From Aminobacter aminovorans (GTDB lineage Bacteria; Pseudomonadota; Alphaproteobacteria; Rhizobiales; Rhizobiaceae), in assembly GCF_900445235.1 (NCBI RefSeq), contig NZ_UFSM01000001.1, forward strand, positions 124,001-188,000: a stretch of 64,000 nucleotides of DNA, given 5' to 3'. Made by a program: the position numbers and the translations under genes. Below, one piece after another: positions 24,633 through 33,812 of this stretch (its first letter is position 1; every line of letters begins with the position of its first letter). Below the pieces are notes generated by a model. The model was given only the letters and a program-made list of their open reading frames with translations, was not told where the DNA came from and made no database searches.

Positions 24633-25531
24633 GTGCTGCAACGCATGACCAGTTCAGCTTCGGCGGCATCAGCCGCAGCGAGGCGTTGCTGTGGTCGACG
24701 GCGGCGGCCGTCATCCTCTCCGTCCACATGGCCGGCGCCTGGTATCTCAACCAGCAACCGCCAATGATGATGGAAGACATGCAGGCGCAGTCCGCCGTGA
24801 TGATCGACCTCGCGCCGATGGCAATGGCCCCGGAAGCCGTTGAGCAGGACGCGACCGACATGGTCGACAGTGCGGCGGCCGAAAACGTCGAGGAAATGAC
24901 CGAGACCATTCCGCCCGATCCAGTCGAGCCGGTGACCGAGCCGGTCGAGCAGGTCGCGGAGCTGACGCCGGAGCCTCTGGAAGAAGTCACCGAGGCCGAG
25001 CCGATCGAGGACGTGATCCCCGACCTCGTCGAGGCACCGCTGCCCGAAGTGGCGATGGCGATCCCCGAACCGCGTCCCGAGATCAAGAAGCCGAAGCCGG
25101 TGGAAAAGCCGGTGCGCGAAAAGAAGCCGGTGCAGAAGAAGCCCGAGCCGATCAAGGAAGCCAAGATCGAGAAGAAGCCGTCGCAGCAGAGCGCCGCGGC
25201 GAAGAAGTCGGCGCAGAACTCCGACAGCGTGCGCGCGCCCGCACCCGGCCAGGGCGGCGGCAAGGCAATGTCGCCGGCGCGCTGGCAGTCGCGCGTCTTC
25301 GCCCATCTGAACAGGCACAAGCCGCGCAACGTGCGCAACCGGGGCGTTGCCGCAGTTCAGTTTTCGTTCAATTCCGGCGGCGACGTGCTGTCGGTCAAAC
25401 TTATCAATTCGTCTGGCGACCCGGCCCTCGACGAAGCTGCGGTCAGCCTGGTGCGCCGGTCCTCGCCGATCCCGGCGCCGCCGCCGGCGGTGCCGTCAGT
25501 GATCGTTGTCCCGATCGACTTCAAGCGCTGA
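24629..25531 (+). CDS. tonB: TonB energy transducer
   Basis: 300 aa. One N-terminal membrane anchor (ALLWSTAAAVILSVHMAGAW), a long Pro/Glu/Lys-rich rigid linker spanning the periplasm (residues about 70-200, many Glu-Pro and Lys-Pro), and the conserved C-terminal domain from SRVFAHLNRHKPRNVRN through FNSGGDVLSVKLINSSGDPA to PIDFKR, which contacts the TonB box of receptors. It can serve both TonB-dependent receptors in the window. Confidence 0.95.
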   Translation: MSAATHDQFSFGGISRSEALLWSTAAAVILSVHMAGAWYLNQQPPMMMEDMQAQSAVMIDLAPMAMAPEAVEQDATDMVDSAAAENVEEMTETIPPDPVEPVTEPVEQVAELTPEPLEEVTEAEPIEDVIPDLVEAPLPEVAMAIPEPRPEIKKPKPVEKPVREKKPVQKKPEPIKEAKIEKKPSQQSAAAKKSAQNSDSVRAPAPGQGGGKAMSPARWQSRVFAHLNRHKPRNVRNRGVAAVQFSFNSGGDVLSVKLINSSGDPALDEAAVSLVRRSSPIPAPPPAVPSVIVVPIDFKR

Positions 25532-25893
25532 CGGGCGCCTCCCTGTCAGGTGCAGTCCCTCATCGAAACGCCTCGTGGTTCACGTCCGGCCGCCATGGTC
25601 GGCTGGCGATCGCTTTGCGCCTGCAAGCATCGTGTGTTGTTTCTGCTACACCCGTAAGACTTTCTTGCTGCGACAATTCATGCGGGCCGCGATGCGACTG
25701 CCGCCGTTAGTTCAGCAGAATCAAACACTAAATATGATAAAAATAGGAAGGTTTTAACCCGCAACCCCGGCAGTGCCGTGTTTTTCCCTAAGGTGTTGGG
25801 GTTGCAGGCACTTTTTTGATGGCCTATCGAACGTCCGTCGCGGCCGCCCCCCAGGCATGCGCGATCGGAACTGGTGCAAACAAGAGTGAAAAA
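25532..25893. other. Intergenic region between tonB and the ECF sigma gene
   Basis: 362 bases. A short imperfect hairpin (CTGACGGG ... CCCTGTCAG, 25528-25549) overlaps the tonB stop and could be a terminator without U-tract. The last 120 bases are AT-rich and should hold the sigma-factor promoter. I found no TGA-N9-TCA iron box here. Confidence 0.4.
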
Positions 25894-26397
25894 ATGACAC
25901 TCACCAGGCTGATGACCAGCTTTGCGACGTTGCGTCCGCGCATCGAGGCGCTGACGCGTGGCCGCGTCGGTTGCAGCGCGACCGCCGAGGACATCGTTCA
26001 GGACACGTGGATCAGGCTGTCCAACGTCCGTCATGACGACGCCATCGACAATCACGCCGCCTTCACCATGCAGGCGGCGAAGAATGCTGCCATCGGGCAC
26101 TTCCGCAAACAGCAGCGGCGCAACGAGATCGACGCCGAGGTCAATGAGCTTCTGTCGGCGTCGGTCGACGAGATCTCGCCCGAACGCATCGTCATGGGTC
26201 GCGACATGCTGCGCGCCGTCGACAAGGCATTGCAGACGATGCCGGAGAGAAGCCGGCGCATCTTCCTGATGAACCGGGTCAACGGCGTCTCGCACCGCGA
26301 GATCGCCCGCCAGCTCGGCATCAGCGACGAGGCCGTCTATTACCATATCCGCCGGGTGGTCGAACGCCTGGCCGAACTGCGCGACAGCAACGGCTGA
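25894..26397 (+). CDS. fecI: ECF sigma factor, FecI-like
   Basis: 167 aa from ATG 25894 (AGAG upstream); in-frame starts further up would add a non-homologous leader. Region 2: FATLRPRIEALTRGRVGCSA, EDIVQDTWIRL and the -10-recognising segment. Region 4: MPERSRRIFLMNRVNGVSHR then EIARQLGISDEAVYYHIRRV, a clear helix-turn-helix. Adjacent to fecR and a TonB receptor with a signalling domain, the standard cell-surface signalling trio; its targets probably include the receptor gene and perhaps the asb operon. Confidence 0.9.
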   Translation: MTLTRLMTSFATLRPRIEALTRGRVGCSATAEDIVQDTWIRLSNVRHDDAIDNHAAFTMQAAKNAAIGHFRKQQRRNEIDAEVNELLSASVDEISPERIVMGRDMLRAVDKALQTMPERSRRIFLMNRVNGVSHREIARQLGISDEAVYYHIRRVVERLAELRDSNG

Positions 26398-26509
26398 CCT
26401 GTTCCAAGATTTATTTTGCCGTGACGCTTAGGCGTGGTGCCATCTCGCGTGTCTATGATAGCAAGATGGTTAGTGTGCCCGAACGGATGGGCACGTACTG
26501 CGTGTGGCG

Positions 26510-27481
26510 ATGGGCAAAGGGCAACAACGATCCGAGATCGACCGTAGCGTCGCACTGGATGCGCGCGACTGGATCGTTCGACTAAGCGCCGGCAATGTCA
26601 GCCGGCAGGATCTCGACCGATTCAACGCCTGGCGGGCCCAGTCGCCGGCGCATGCGCGGGCCTTCGCCCGCGAAAAGGAATTCTGGCAGCTGCTGCAGAA
26701 CGTGGATGGCAGCGACCTGGATACCGCTCCCGTTGCCGCGCCGAAACAGCCTCAGATCTTCAGCCGGCGCACGTTTCTGGTTGGAGGCGCGCTGGCCGCC
26801 TCTGCGGCGGCTGTCGTTGCCCCGCGCGTCCTGACCTGGATGCGGTCGGACTTCGCCACCGGTGCTGGCGTACAGGCAACCGCCACCCTGCCCGACGGGT
26901 CGACGATGCTGCTCAACACCAACAGCGCCGTCGACGTCGATTTCCAGCCGGGTCTGCGGCTGGTGAACCTGCTCTCGGGCGAGGTGGAATTCTCGGTCAG
27001 GCCCGATACCCGCGCACCGTTCCGTGTCGCGGCCCTCGGCGGCAACAGCGATGCCGTCGAAGGCACCTATGCTGTTCGTTCCATTGCAGACGAAGTGACG
27101 GTCACGGCATCGGCAGGACGCATTTCCGTCTCGGGCGGCGCCAAGGCCGATGCGGCCAACACCGTGTCGCTCGCCCCCGGCCAACGGACGCGCTACCTCA
27201 CGGGCAAGGCGCCGCTCGCAGTTGCCGACGTCAATCTCGAGAGCGAACTCGCCTGGCGTGGCGGCCGCGTGGTATTCGAGGGCAAGCCCTTCGGCAGTGC
27301 CATCGGCGAGCTTGGCCGCTACGTGCCCGAACGCCTCGTGATCGCTACGCACACCCATGATGCGAGCCCTGTCAGCGCCGTGTTCCTGACGCGCGACGCC
27401 CATGACGCGATCGAGGCCCTGGCCCAGACGCAAGGGATGTCGGTGCATCGGGTTCCGGGCGTCGTCATCGTCATCTCCTGA
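26510..27481 (+). CDS. fecR: FecR-type anti-sigma / signal transducer
   Basis: 323 aa. The N-terminal cytoplasmic domain (DUF4880-type: DARDWIVRLSAGNVSRQDLD, FNAWRAQSPAHARAFAREKE) binds the ECF sigma. A single membrane segment follows at about residue 87 (SRRTFLVGGALAASAAAVVA), with twin Arg just before it, suggesting Tat-dependent insertion. The periplasmic FecR domain starts at TGAGVQATATLPDGSTMLLN and the C-terminal part resembles the STN fold that meets the receptor. ATG 26510 is chosen; GTG 26504 is possible. Confidence 0.9.
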   Translation: MGKGQQRSEIDRSVALDARDWIVRLSAGNVSRQDLDRFNAWRAQSPAHARAFAREKEFWQLLQNVDGSDLDTAPVAAPKQPQIFSRRTFLVGGALAASAAAVVAPRVLTWMRSDFATGAGVQATATLPDGSTMLLNTNSAVDVDFQPGLRLVNLLSGEVEFSVRPDTRAPFRVAALGGNSDAVEGTYAVRSIADEVTVTASAGRISVSGGAKADAANTVSLAPGQRTRYLTGKAPLAVADVNLESELAWRGGRVVFEGKPFGSAIGELGRYVPERLVIATHTHDASPVSAVFLTRDAHDAIEALAQTQGMSVHRVPGVVIVIS

Positions 27482-27611
27482 GCCCGACGAAGTCGATCCA
27501 ACTTATTTCAGAAAAATCGCAACTGGCTCTTTAGGCAGTTGGCCCGTTCGCGCGTCACACCATCGAGGGCGCGCGGTGGATGCGTGCGCCAGACCTTTGG
27601 GGACCAGCACG

Positions 27612-29888
27612 ATGGGCAACAGCAACATGGATCTTGGCAGCAGGGCGTCGGGGCGCCTGCTGGCACGGCTTCTTGTGGGCACGGCGCTTGGCGCCGGTAT
27701 GCTGACGGCTGGCACGGCAATGAGTGTTGCCCATGCACAATCGGCGACGCGCGCGCAGAGCATCAGCCTGCCGGCACAGTCGCTCGGCCAGTCGTTGAGG
27801 CAGCTGGCGGCTCAGACCGGCCTGCAGATCGCCTTCGGAACCGCTGACATCGGCGGGGCAGCCGCCCCTGCCGTCTCGGGTAACTTTTCGCCGGAACAGG
27901 CGCTGCAGCGCCTGCTCGCGGGCAGTGGCCTCAACTACCGCTTTACCGGGCCCAATACGGTTTCGGTCCAGTCGGCCTCCGCCAGCGCGGCTACAGGCGG
28001 GCTTAGCGTCTCGGCCAATGGCGCGGTGGTTCTCGACACCATCGACGTGACCACGCTGGGCTCCGGCGGCAGCGTCAACAATGTGCAGATCACAGCCGAG
28101 GATCTGGCGCAGAAGGCGCCTGCCGATCTGCAGGAAGTGTTCGCCAACGAACCCAAGGTCGCCGTCGGCGGCTCGACCACCACATCGCAGAAGGTCTACG
28201 TCCAGGGCATCGAGGAAAACAACCTTGCCGTGACCGTCGATGGCGCGCGCCAGAACAACAAGGTCTTCCACCACAACGCGACCAACCTGATCGACCCTTC
28301 GCTGCTGAAAGCCGTCAGCGTCGACGCCGGCGTGGCTCCGGCGGATGCCGGCCCCGGCGCGCTCGGCGGCTCGATCGCTTACGAGACCAAAGACGCGCGC
28401 GACCTGCTCGAGCCGGGCAAAAGCCTCGGCGGCCTGGTCACCGGCACCTACGACTTCAACAGCAAGACCTCGACTGTCGGTCTCGCCGCATATGGCATGA
28501 AGGACGGCTTCGAGTTCCTCGGCTATCTGAACTTTGCCAAGGGCGACAACTACACCGCCGGCGACGGCAGCATCGTCGACGGCACCAGCGCCAACCTTTT
28601 GAGCGGCCTCGGCAAAGTCGCCTACCAGGCCGAAAGCGGCCACCGCTTCGAGCTCAGCCACGAACAGTCGCGCGACGATGCGCCGAGGCCGTTCCGCGCC
28701 AATATGAGAGAACTGGTTCCCAATCCGAAGCCTTGGGAGCCGCTGATCCGCGACTACAAGCTCGATCGCCGCAGCACAGTCTTCACCTACACCGACGAGT
28801 CCCCCGAGGGATGGTGGGACCCCAAGGTGGTGATCGCCTATACCAGCAGCAAGGTGGAAACGACCGTCTATCCGAAGCCTGCAGTTTCCGCGCCATACAC
28901 CGCAATCGGTCTGACCGAGAGCTTCAACGGCAAGGCGGAAAACCGCTTCGCGCTCGACATCGGCAGCATCACCGCCGGCTTCGACTTCTACAAGGACACC
29001 GCCGATCTCGAAGACAAGTTCGAACCGGCAACCGAGCACGCCAGCAATGTCGGCATCTATGCTCAGGCTCGTCTCGAGCCATGGGAGCGGACGCGGCTGT
29101 CATTCGGCGCACGCGGCGACAACCAGTGGTTCGAGGGAACGACGGGACAGGAATGGACCAATGCCGGTCTGAGCGGCAACATCTCGGGCGAATATGACCT
29201 CGTTCCCGAATTCCTCACTGCCAAGGCCGGATATTCGCATGTCTGGGCCGGCGTGCCGCTGGCCGAGAACTTCATCTTCAATCCGAACTGGAACTATGGC
29301 GCCGGCCCGAAGCCGGTGACATCGGACAATCTGACGGCCGGCCTTCTCGCGACCTATGAAGGTTTCACTCTGGAAGGCAGCATCTTCCGCACCGACATCT
29401 ACGATGCCCGCACCGCCCGCTACCAGGTGCCGCGAGGCATCGAGACCCATGACGTGCGTTCCCAGGGCTTCACCATCGCCGGCGGCTACGACTGGGGTGC
29501 GGGCAATGTCAGCGTCAAATACGCCAATATCGACGTCACCATTGACGGCAAGCCTGCCGATTCCGACCTCGGCACCTACCTGGTAACGCCGGTCGGCCAG
29601 ATCATCACGCTCTCGGCGGTGCACCGTTTCGACGACTGGGGCGTCAAGCTCGGCGGCGATGTCGAGATCGCGCTCAAGGACGATGTTTTCAAGGGGCACG
29701 AGGTCGTCAACATCTTCGCCGAGTACCAGCCGGAGTCGAACCCGAACCTGACCTTCCGCGGTGAGGTGAAGAACCTGTTCGACGAGAACTATGCCGGCCG
29801 GGCCACATATGGACAGGAGTTCGTCACCGTGAAGCCGTTGCTGGAGCCGGGCCGATCATTCCGGCTGAGCGCGACGGCCAAGTTCTGA
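27612..29888 (+). CDS. TonB-dependent receptor with STN signalling domain
   Basis: 758-aa outer-membrane receptor, start ATG 27612 with GGGGA seven bases before. Signal peptide ends AHAQS. Residues about 45-120 form a secretin/TonB short N-terminal (STN) domain (LPAQSLGQSLRQLAAQTGLQ, FSPEQALQRLLAGSGLNYRF), so it can signal through FecR/FecI. The plug follows (VYVQGIEENNLAVTVDGARQ, GPGALGGSIAY), then the barrel, with NPNL and a final aromatic (ATAKF). The overall style is that of haem/haemoglobin-type receptors, but its position next to the petrobactin-type operon argues for a siderophore ligand; both remain possible. Confidence 0.9.
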   Translation: MGNSNMDLGSRASGRLLARLLVGTALGAGMLTAGTAMSVAHAQSATRAQSISLPAQSLGQSLRQLAAQTGLQIAFGTADIGGAAAPAVSGNFSPEQALQRLLAGSGLNYRFTGPNTVSVQSASASAATGGLSVSANGAVVLDTIDVTTLGSGGSVNNVQITAEDLAQKAPADLQEVFANEPKVAVGGSTTTSQKVYVQGIEENNLAVTVDGARQNNKVFHHNATNLIDPSLLKAVSVDAGVAPADAGPGALGGSIAYETKDARDLLEPGKSLGGLVTGTYDFNSKTSTVGLAAYGMKDGFEFLGYLNFAKGDNYTAGDGSIVDGTSANLLSGLGKVAYQAESGHRFELSHEQSRDDAPRPFRANMRELVPNPKPWEPLIRDYKLDRRSTVFTYTDESPEGWWDPKVVIAYTSSKVETTVYPKPAVSAPYTAIGLTESFNGKAENRFALDIGSITAGFDFYKDTADLEDKFEPATEHASNVGIYAQARLEPWERTRLSFGARGDNQWFEGTTGQEWTNAGLSGNISGEYDLVPEFLTAKAGYSHVWAGVPLAENFIFNPNWNYGAGPKPVTSDNLTAGLLATYEGFTLEGSIFRTDIYDARTARYQVPRGIETHDVRSQGFTIAGGYDWGAGNVSVKYANIDVTIDGKPADSDLGTYLVTPVGQIITLSAVHRFDDWGVKLGGDVEIALKDDVFKGHEVVNIFAEYQPESNPNLTFRGEVKNLFDENYAGRATYGQEFVTVKPLLEPGRSFRLSATAKF

Positions 29889-29893
29889 CCCTG

Positions 29894-29920
29894 ATGGCCA
29901 CGGGCGTTGTCCGTGGCCAT
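29894..29920 (+). terminator. Hairpin after the STN-type receptor gene
   Basis: Perfect 10-bp stem ATGGCCACGG / CCGTGGCCAT with a 7-base loop, five bases past the receptor stop. Only two T follow, so it may be an attenuator or mRNA-stabilising hairpin between receptor and DUF2218-asb genes. Confidence 0.55.
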
Positions 29921-29947
29921 TTCAACCGAAGCACGGACGGAGAGAGC

Positions 29948-30232
29948 ATGTTTCAATCGACGGGACGGTTCGAGACCGAGCACGGCGTGAAGTATCTGAC
30001 CCAGCTGTGCAAGCATTTTGCCCACAAGGTCGAGGTGAGCCATGGCGGCGGACATGGCGAATGCCACTTCCCGTTCGGCCATGCCGTCATGAATGCCGAT
30101 GCCACCGCCCTGACCATCGAGGTGGATGCGCCCGACGCCGAACAGTTGGCGCGGACCAAGGCCGTCATCGACGACCACCTCGTCCGCTTCGCCTTCCGCG
30201 AGCCGGAACGCAGCATCGCGTGGAGTGCCTGA
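29948..30232 (+). CDS. DUF2218-family protein
   Basis: 94 aa starting ATG 29948 with GGAGAGA upstream. Matches the small DUF2218 family: TGRFETEHGVKYLTQLCKHF, an unusually His-rich stretch KVEVSHGGGHGECHFPFGHA (five His and a Cys, a plausible metal site), then a C-terminal helix. Such genes are often found beside siderophore genes; function unproven, metal handling is inference. Confidence 0.8.
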   Translation: MFQSTGRFETEHGVKYLTQLCKHFAHKVEVSHGGGHGECHFPFGHAVMNADATALTIEVDAPDAEQLARTKAVIDDHLVRFAFREPERSIAWSA

Positions 30233-30324
30233 GGCGCCAGGCAGCGCCTACGTTCCCGAGAAAATCCGTCAGATACCTAGCTGCTGCAAGGGACTCTATC
30301 GGTCAAACCATGTGGTGACGACAG

Positions 30325-32106
30325 ATGAAGCTCACGCAGCGGCAGGTTGCCGAACACGCGACGTTCCAGAATTTCGCCAACTGCTATGTCCGCGAAATCT
30401 CGCCCGGCAGGGTGACCCAACACAGGGTCGGACCAGAAGACCCGATCAACTGCATCGAACTGGTTCTGGCAGCACAGCAGCTGGTGCTGCGCGCCGAGCT
30501 TCGGTCGCACTCGCTCTGCGGCCCGCACCGCTTCGGACAGGTCTGGCAGCGCCGGGCGACGGAAGGCGGCTGGCGCAATGTCGAGCCCTTCGCCGCACTC
30601 CAGCTTTTGTTGCAGGAGGCCTACAGGCAGCTGCATGACGAGCGCGGCGATGCGATGCGCGGCTGCGAACTCGAACTGCTCGGGCGGGCGCTGCAGAGCT
30701 ACCAGCAGACGCTGCGCTACATCGAGGCGCATCGCGTCGACGAAGACGACGACAGCTTCATCGCAGCCGAACAGTCGCTGGTGTTCGGCCATTCGCTGCA
30801 CCCGACGCCGAAGAGCCGGCAAGGCATGAGCTGGTGGCAGGAGCCGAGCTACGCGCCTGAGCTGCGCGGCAATTTCCAGCTTGTCTATTTCGCCGTCGAT
30901 GCGTCCCTCGTCAGCCACAAGTCGGCCGCCAGGCAATCGGCACCCGAGATCGTCGCGTCGCTTGCAGGCCAGGACGAGATCGAGACCCGGCGTGGTGAGA
31001 TGCTGCTGCCGATGCATCCGCTGCAGGGCGAAGCGCTCTTGCTCGACGACGGGATCCGCGACCTGCAGGCATCGGGCAAGCTGCGCCTCGTCGGTCCGGC
31101 CGGCCCGGCATTCACCGCTACGTCCTCCGTACGCACGGTCTACAACCAGGACCTGCCGTGGATGCTGAAATTCTCGCTGCCAGTGCGAATCACCAACTCG
31201 CTCAGGGTCAACAGCCGCAAGGAGCTGGAGGCCGGCGTCGCCATGGCCAAGCTCGTGCAGCGGGCAGGCATCGGCGGCGACGACGGCCGCTTCAGAATCA
31301 TTTCCGATCCGGCCTACATCACGCTCGACCTGCCCGGTCGCTCCGAAAGCGGCTTCGAGGTAATCCTGCGCGAGAATCCGTACTTCGCCTGCAAGGGGCG
31401 CGGCAAGATCACCATCGCAGCACTCACGGCCGAACCTTTGCCAGGCGAACAGTCGCGGCTCGAACGCATCATCCGCAGGCTCTGCCTCAGGGACGGCACA
31501 CATCAGGAGCTTGTCTGCCAGTACTGGTTCCAGCGCTATCTCGACTGCGCGCTCGACCCGCTGGTCTGCCTCTATGACGATTTCGGCCTGGCGCTCGAAG
31601 CGCACCAGCAGAACAGCCTGATCGACATCAGCCAGGGCTATCCGAGCACGGGTTATTATCGCGACAATCAAGGCTTCTACCTGTCGAAACGCTATCGCGC
31701 CTGCCTCAGCCAGCATGTACCGGAGGCGGCGGAGATCGCCTCGCTCTATTACGACGACCGCGATATCCAGGACCGCTTCGCCTACTATCTGATCGTCAAC
31801 CAGATCTTCTCGGTCATCGCCCGCATGGGACATGACGGCCTGATCGACGAGGAGGTTCTGCTGCACATGCTGCGGGACCGGCTGGAGGTGCTGTCACGAA
31901 CGACATCGGGCGTCGGCCGCGAATTCGTCCGCAGCGTGCTCGACCGTCCGACGTTAGCGTTCAAGGCCAATCTGATGACGCGGCTGTTCGACGTCGACGA
32001 GTTGCAGACCAGCAACGAGCGCTCGCTCTACGCCCGCCAGCCCAATCCACTCTTCGCCGCGATCGCGGGCCTCTATCACGGAGATGGCAGTGCCCTTGCC
32101 TCTTGA
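30325..32106 (+). CDS. asbA: NIS siderophore synthetase (IucA/IucC family), AsbA-like
   Basis: 593-aa ATP-dependent synthetase that adenylates a citrate carboxylate and couples it to an amine. Family motifs: GHSLHPTPKSRQGM (residues 155-168), TATSSVRTVYNQDLPWMLKF with the ATP-binding region, LKFSLPVRITNSLRVNSRKE, and the C-terminal FhuF-like region (QYWFQRYLDCALDPLVCLYD, EAHQQNSLIDI). First of five asb genes; its end overlaps asbB by 23 bases. By order and partner genes it corresponds to AsbA of petrobactin synthesis, which joins citrate and spermidine. Which of the two synthetases is A or B is assigned from order only. Confidence 0.85.
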   Translation: MKLTQRQVAEHATFQNFANCYVREISPGRVTQHRVGPEDPINCIELVLAAQQLVLRAELRSHSLCGPHRFGQVWQRRATEGGWRNVEPFAALQLLLQEAYRQLHDERGDAMRGCELELLGRALQSYQQTLRYIEAHRVDEDDDSFIAAEQSLVFGHSLHPTPKSRQGMSWWQEPSYAPELRGNFQLVYFAVDASLVSHKSAARQSAPEIVASLAGQDEIETRRGEMLLPMHPLQGEALLLDDGIRDLQASGKLRLVGPAGPAFTATSSVRTVYNQDLPWMLKFSLPVRITNSLRVNSRKELEAGVAMAKLVQRAGIGGDDGRFRIISDPAYITLDLPGRSESGFEVILRENPYFACKGRGKITIAALTAEPLPGEQSRLERIIRRLCLRDGTHQELVCQYWFQRYLDCALDPLVCLYDDFGLALEAHQQNSLIDISQGYPSTGYYRDNQGFYLSKRYRACLSQHVPEAAEIASLYYDDRDIQDRFAYYLIVNQIFSVIARMGHDGLIDEEVLLHMLRDRLEVLSRTTSGVGREFVRSVLDRPTLAFKANLMTRLFDVDELQTSNERSLYARQPNPLFAAIAGLYHGDGSALAS

Positions 32107-33802
32107 CCTGCCCGGCCGTCCGGACGAGCGCGTGGCCAGGCAGTTGGTCGAGGCAGCGCTGTATGAAGGGCTGTTCGACACGCTGGTTGCCGGCGACGGC
32201 ACGCAGCTCACCTTCACCTGGTCGCAAGGCGCCAAGCGGTTTCGCTGCGATGGCGCGAAGGGCGCGTTCGGCCGCATCCGCCTTTCGGCGGGCTCGATCG
32301 AGAGCGAGAGCCGTGATGGGGCGTGGCAAGCAGCAACGCTCGACGAGCTGGTCGCGAGCCTGCCGGCCTCAGTGGAGGACAAGCGCCGGCTGCTGGGCGA
32401 ACTGTACAGCACGGTGGCGCATTGCAGCTGGAACGACCGCAATTTGCAGCAAGAGTCGCGCCGCGACCTCGGCTTCGCCGCGCTCGAAAGCGCGCTGCAT
32501 GAGGGCCATGCCTACCACCCGTGCTTCAAGGCGCGGACGGGGTTCAGCGAAAGCGATCACCGCGATTTCGGCCCCGAAGCCGGCAACAGCTTCCAACTCG
32601 CCTGGCTGCTGGTCAAGCGCAGCAAGGTAAGCCAGCGCCTGCCGGCGGACGAAGCCGCGTTCTGGATCGCCGAGCTTGGCAAGAATGTCTTCGCCCAGCT
32701 CGACCGCGAGCGTGTCAACCTTGGCCTTGCCTGGGACGACTACGGCCTGCTGCCGCTGCACCCATGGCAATGGCAGTCGCTGCGGGACACGCTGCTTTCG
32801 CCATGGTTTGCGGACGGAACCGCGCATTTCGCTGGCATTGCCGGCGACCGCTACACGGCGAGCCAGTCAATCCGAACGCTGCTCAACGCAGACCGGCCCG
32901 AAGCGGCCAACGTCAAGCTGTCGATGAACATGAGCAACTCGTCGTCGCTGCGAACGATCGCGCCGCATTCAGTGTGCACGGCACCAGTGATCTCGCGCTG
33001 GCTCGGCGACATCGTTGCCAGCGATCCGCTGTTCGAGACGGCATATCCGCTTGTCGTGCTCGACGAATATGCCGGCATGATCGCCGACCGCGATGGGCCG
33101 CTGGCTGGACAGCTTGCGGCGATATGGCGACGCAGCGTCACCTCGGTTCTGGCCGACGGCGAACAGGCGGTGCCGTTCAACGCTTTGATGGCTGTCGAGC
33201 ATGACGGACGCCCGTTCATCGACGCGTGGGTGCGCCGCCATGGCTTCCGCAACTGGCTGGGACAATTGCTTGAAGTCGCCATCCTGCCGGTCTGGCACCT
33301 GCTTGTCGGGCATGGCATCGCCACCGAGGCGCATGGCCAGAACATGGTGCTTATCCACCGCAACGGCTGGCCGGGGCGGCTGGTGCTGCGCGACTTCCAC
33401 GACAGCGTCGAATATGTGCCCGGATTCCTCAGCCAGCCGGACAAGGTGCCCGATTTCCTGGCCCTCGATCCGGCCTATCGGGACGCGCTGCCCGACCAGT
33501 ACTACTGGATGGAGGATGTCGAGACACTCGGCGAACTGGTGACGGACGCGCTGTTCGTCTTCAATCTCGCCGAGGTCTCGCACCTTTTGCAGACATTCTA
33601 CGGCCTGCGCGAAGCCGACTTCTGGACAGCCATCAGGCGGATGCTGACCGACTATGCTGCCACCCACGGGCTTGGCGCGCGCCAGGACCAGCTCGCGCTC
33701 TGGCGGCCGACATTGACGGCTGAAGCCCTGCTCGCCCGCAAGCTGAACACCGGCCGTTCGAGCCACGCCGTTCCCAACCCCCTCTCCACCCCCGACACCT
33801 GA
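32084..33802 (+). CDS. asbB: NIS siderophore synthetase (IucA/IucC family), AsbB-like
   Basis: 572 aa. Motifs GHAYHPCFKARTGF (141-154), LPLHPWQWQSLRDTL, SQSIRTLLNADRPEAANVKL, SMNMSNSSSLRTIAPHSVC and EAHGQNMVLIHRNGWPGRL are all intact. It begins inside the 3' end of asbA, so translation is coupled. Expected role: second condensation of citrate with (dihydroxybenzoyl)polyamine. Adjacent AMP-ligase, carrier protein and DHS dehydratase support the petrobactin assignment. Confidence 0.85.
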   Translation: MAVPLPLDLPGRPDERVARQLVEAALYEGLFDTLVAGDGTQLTFTWSQGAKRFRCDGAKGAFGRIRLSAGSIESESRDGAWQAATLDELVASLPASVEDKRRLLGELYSTVAHCSWNDRNLQQESRRDLGFAALESALHEGHAYHPCFKARTGFSESDHRDFGPEAGNSFQLAWLLVKRSKVSQRLPADEAAFWIAELGKNVFAQLDRERVNLGLAWDDYGLLPLHPWQWQSLRDTLLSPWFADGTAHFAGIAGDRYTASQSIRTLLNADRPEAANVKLSMNMSNSSSLRTIAPHSVCTAPVISRWLGDIVASDPLFETAYPLVVLDEYAGMIADRDGPLAGQLAAIWRRSVTSVLADGEQAVPFNALMAVEHDGRPFIDAWVRRHGFRNWLGQLLEVAILPVWHLLVGHGIATEAHGQNMVLIHRNGWPGRLVLRDFHDSVEYVPGFLSQPDKVPDFLALDPAYRDALPDQYYWMEDVETLGELVTDALFVFNLAEVSHLLQTFYGLREADFWTAIRRMLTDYAATHGLGARQDQLALWRPTLTAEALLARKLNTGRSSHAVPNPLSTPDT

Positions 33803-33812
33803 AGGAAAATCG

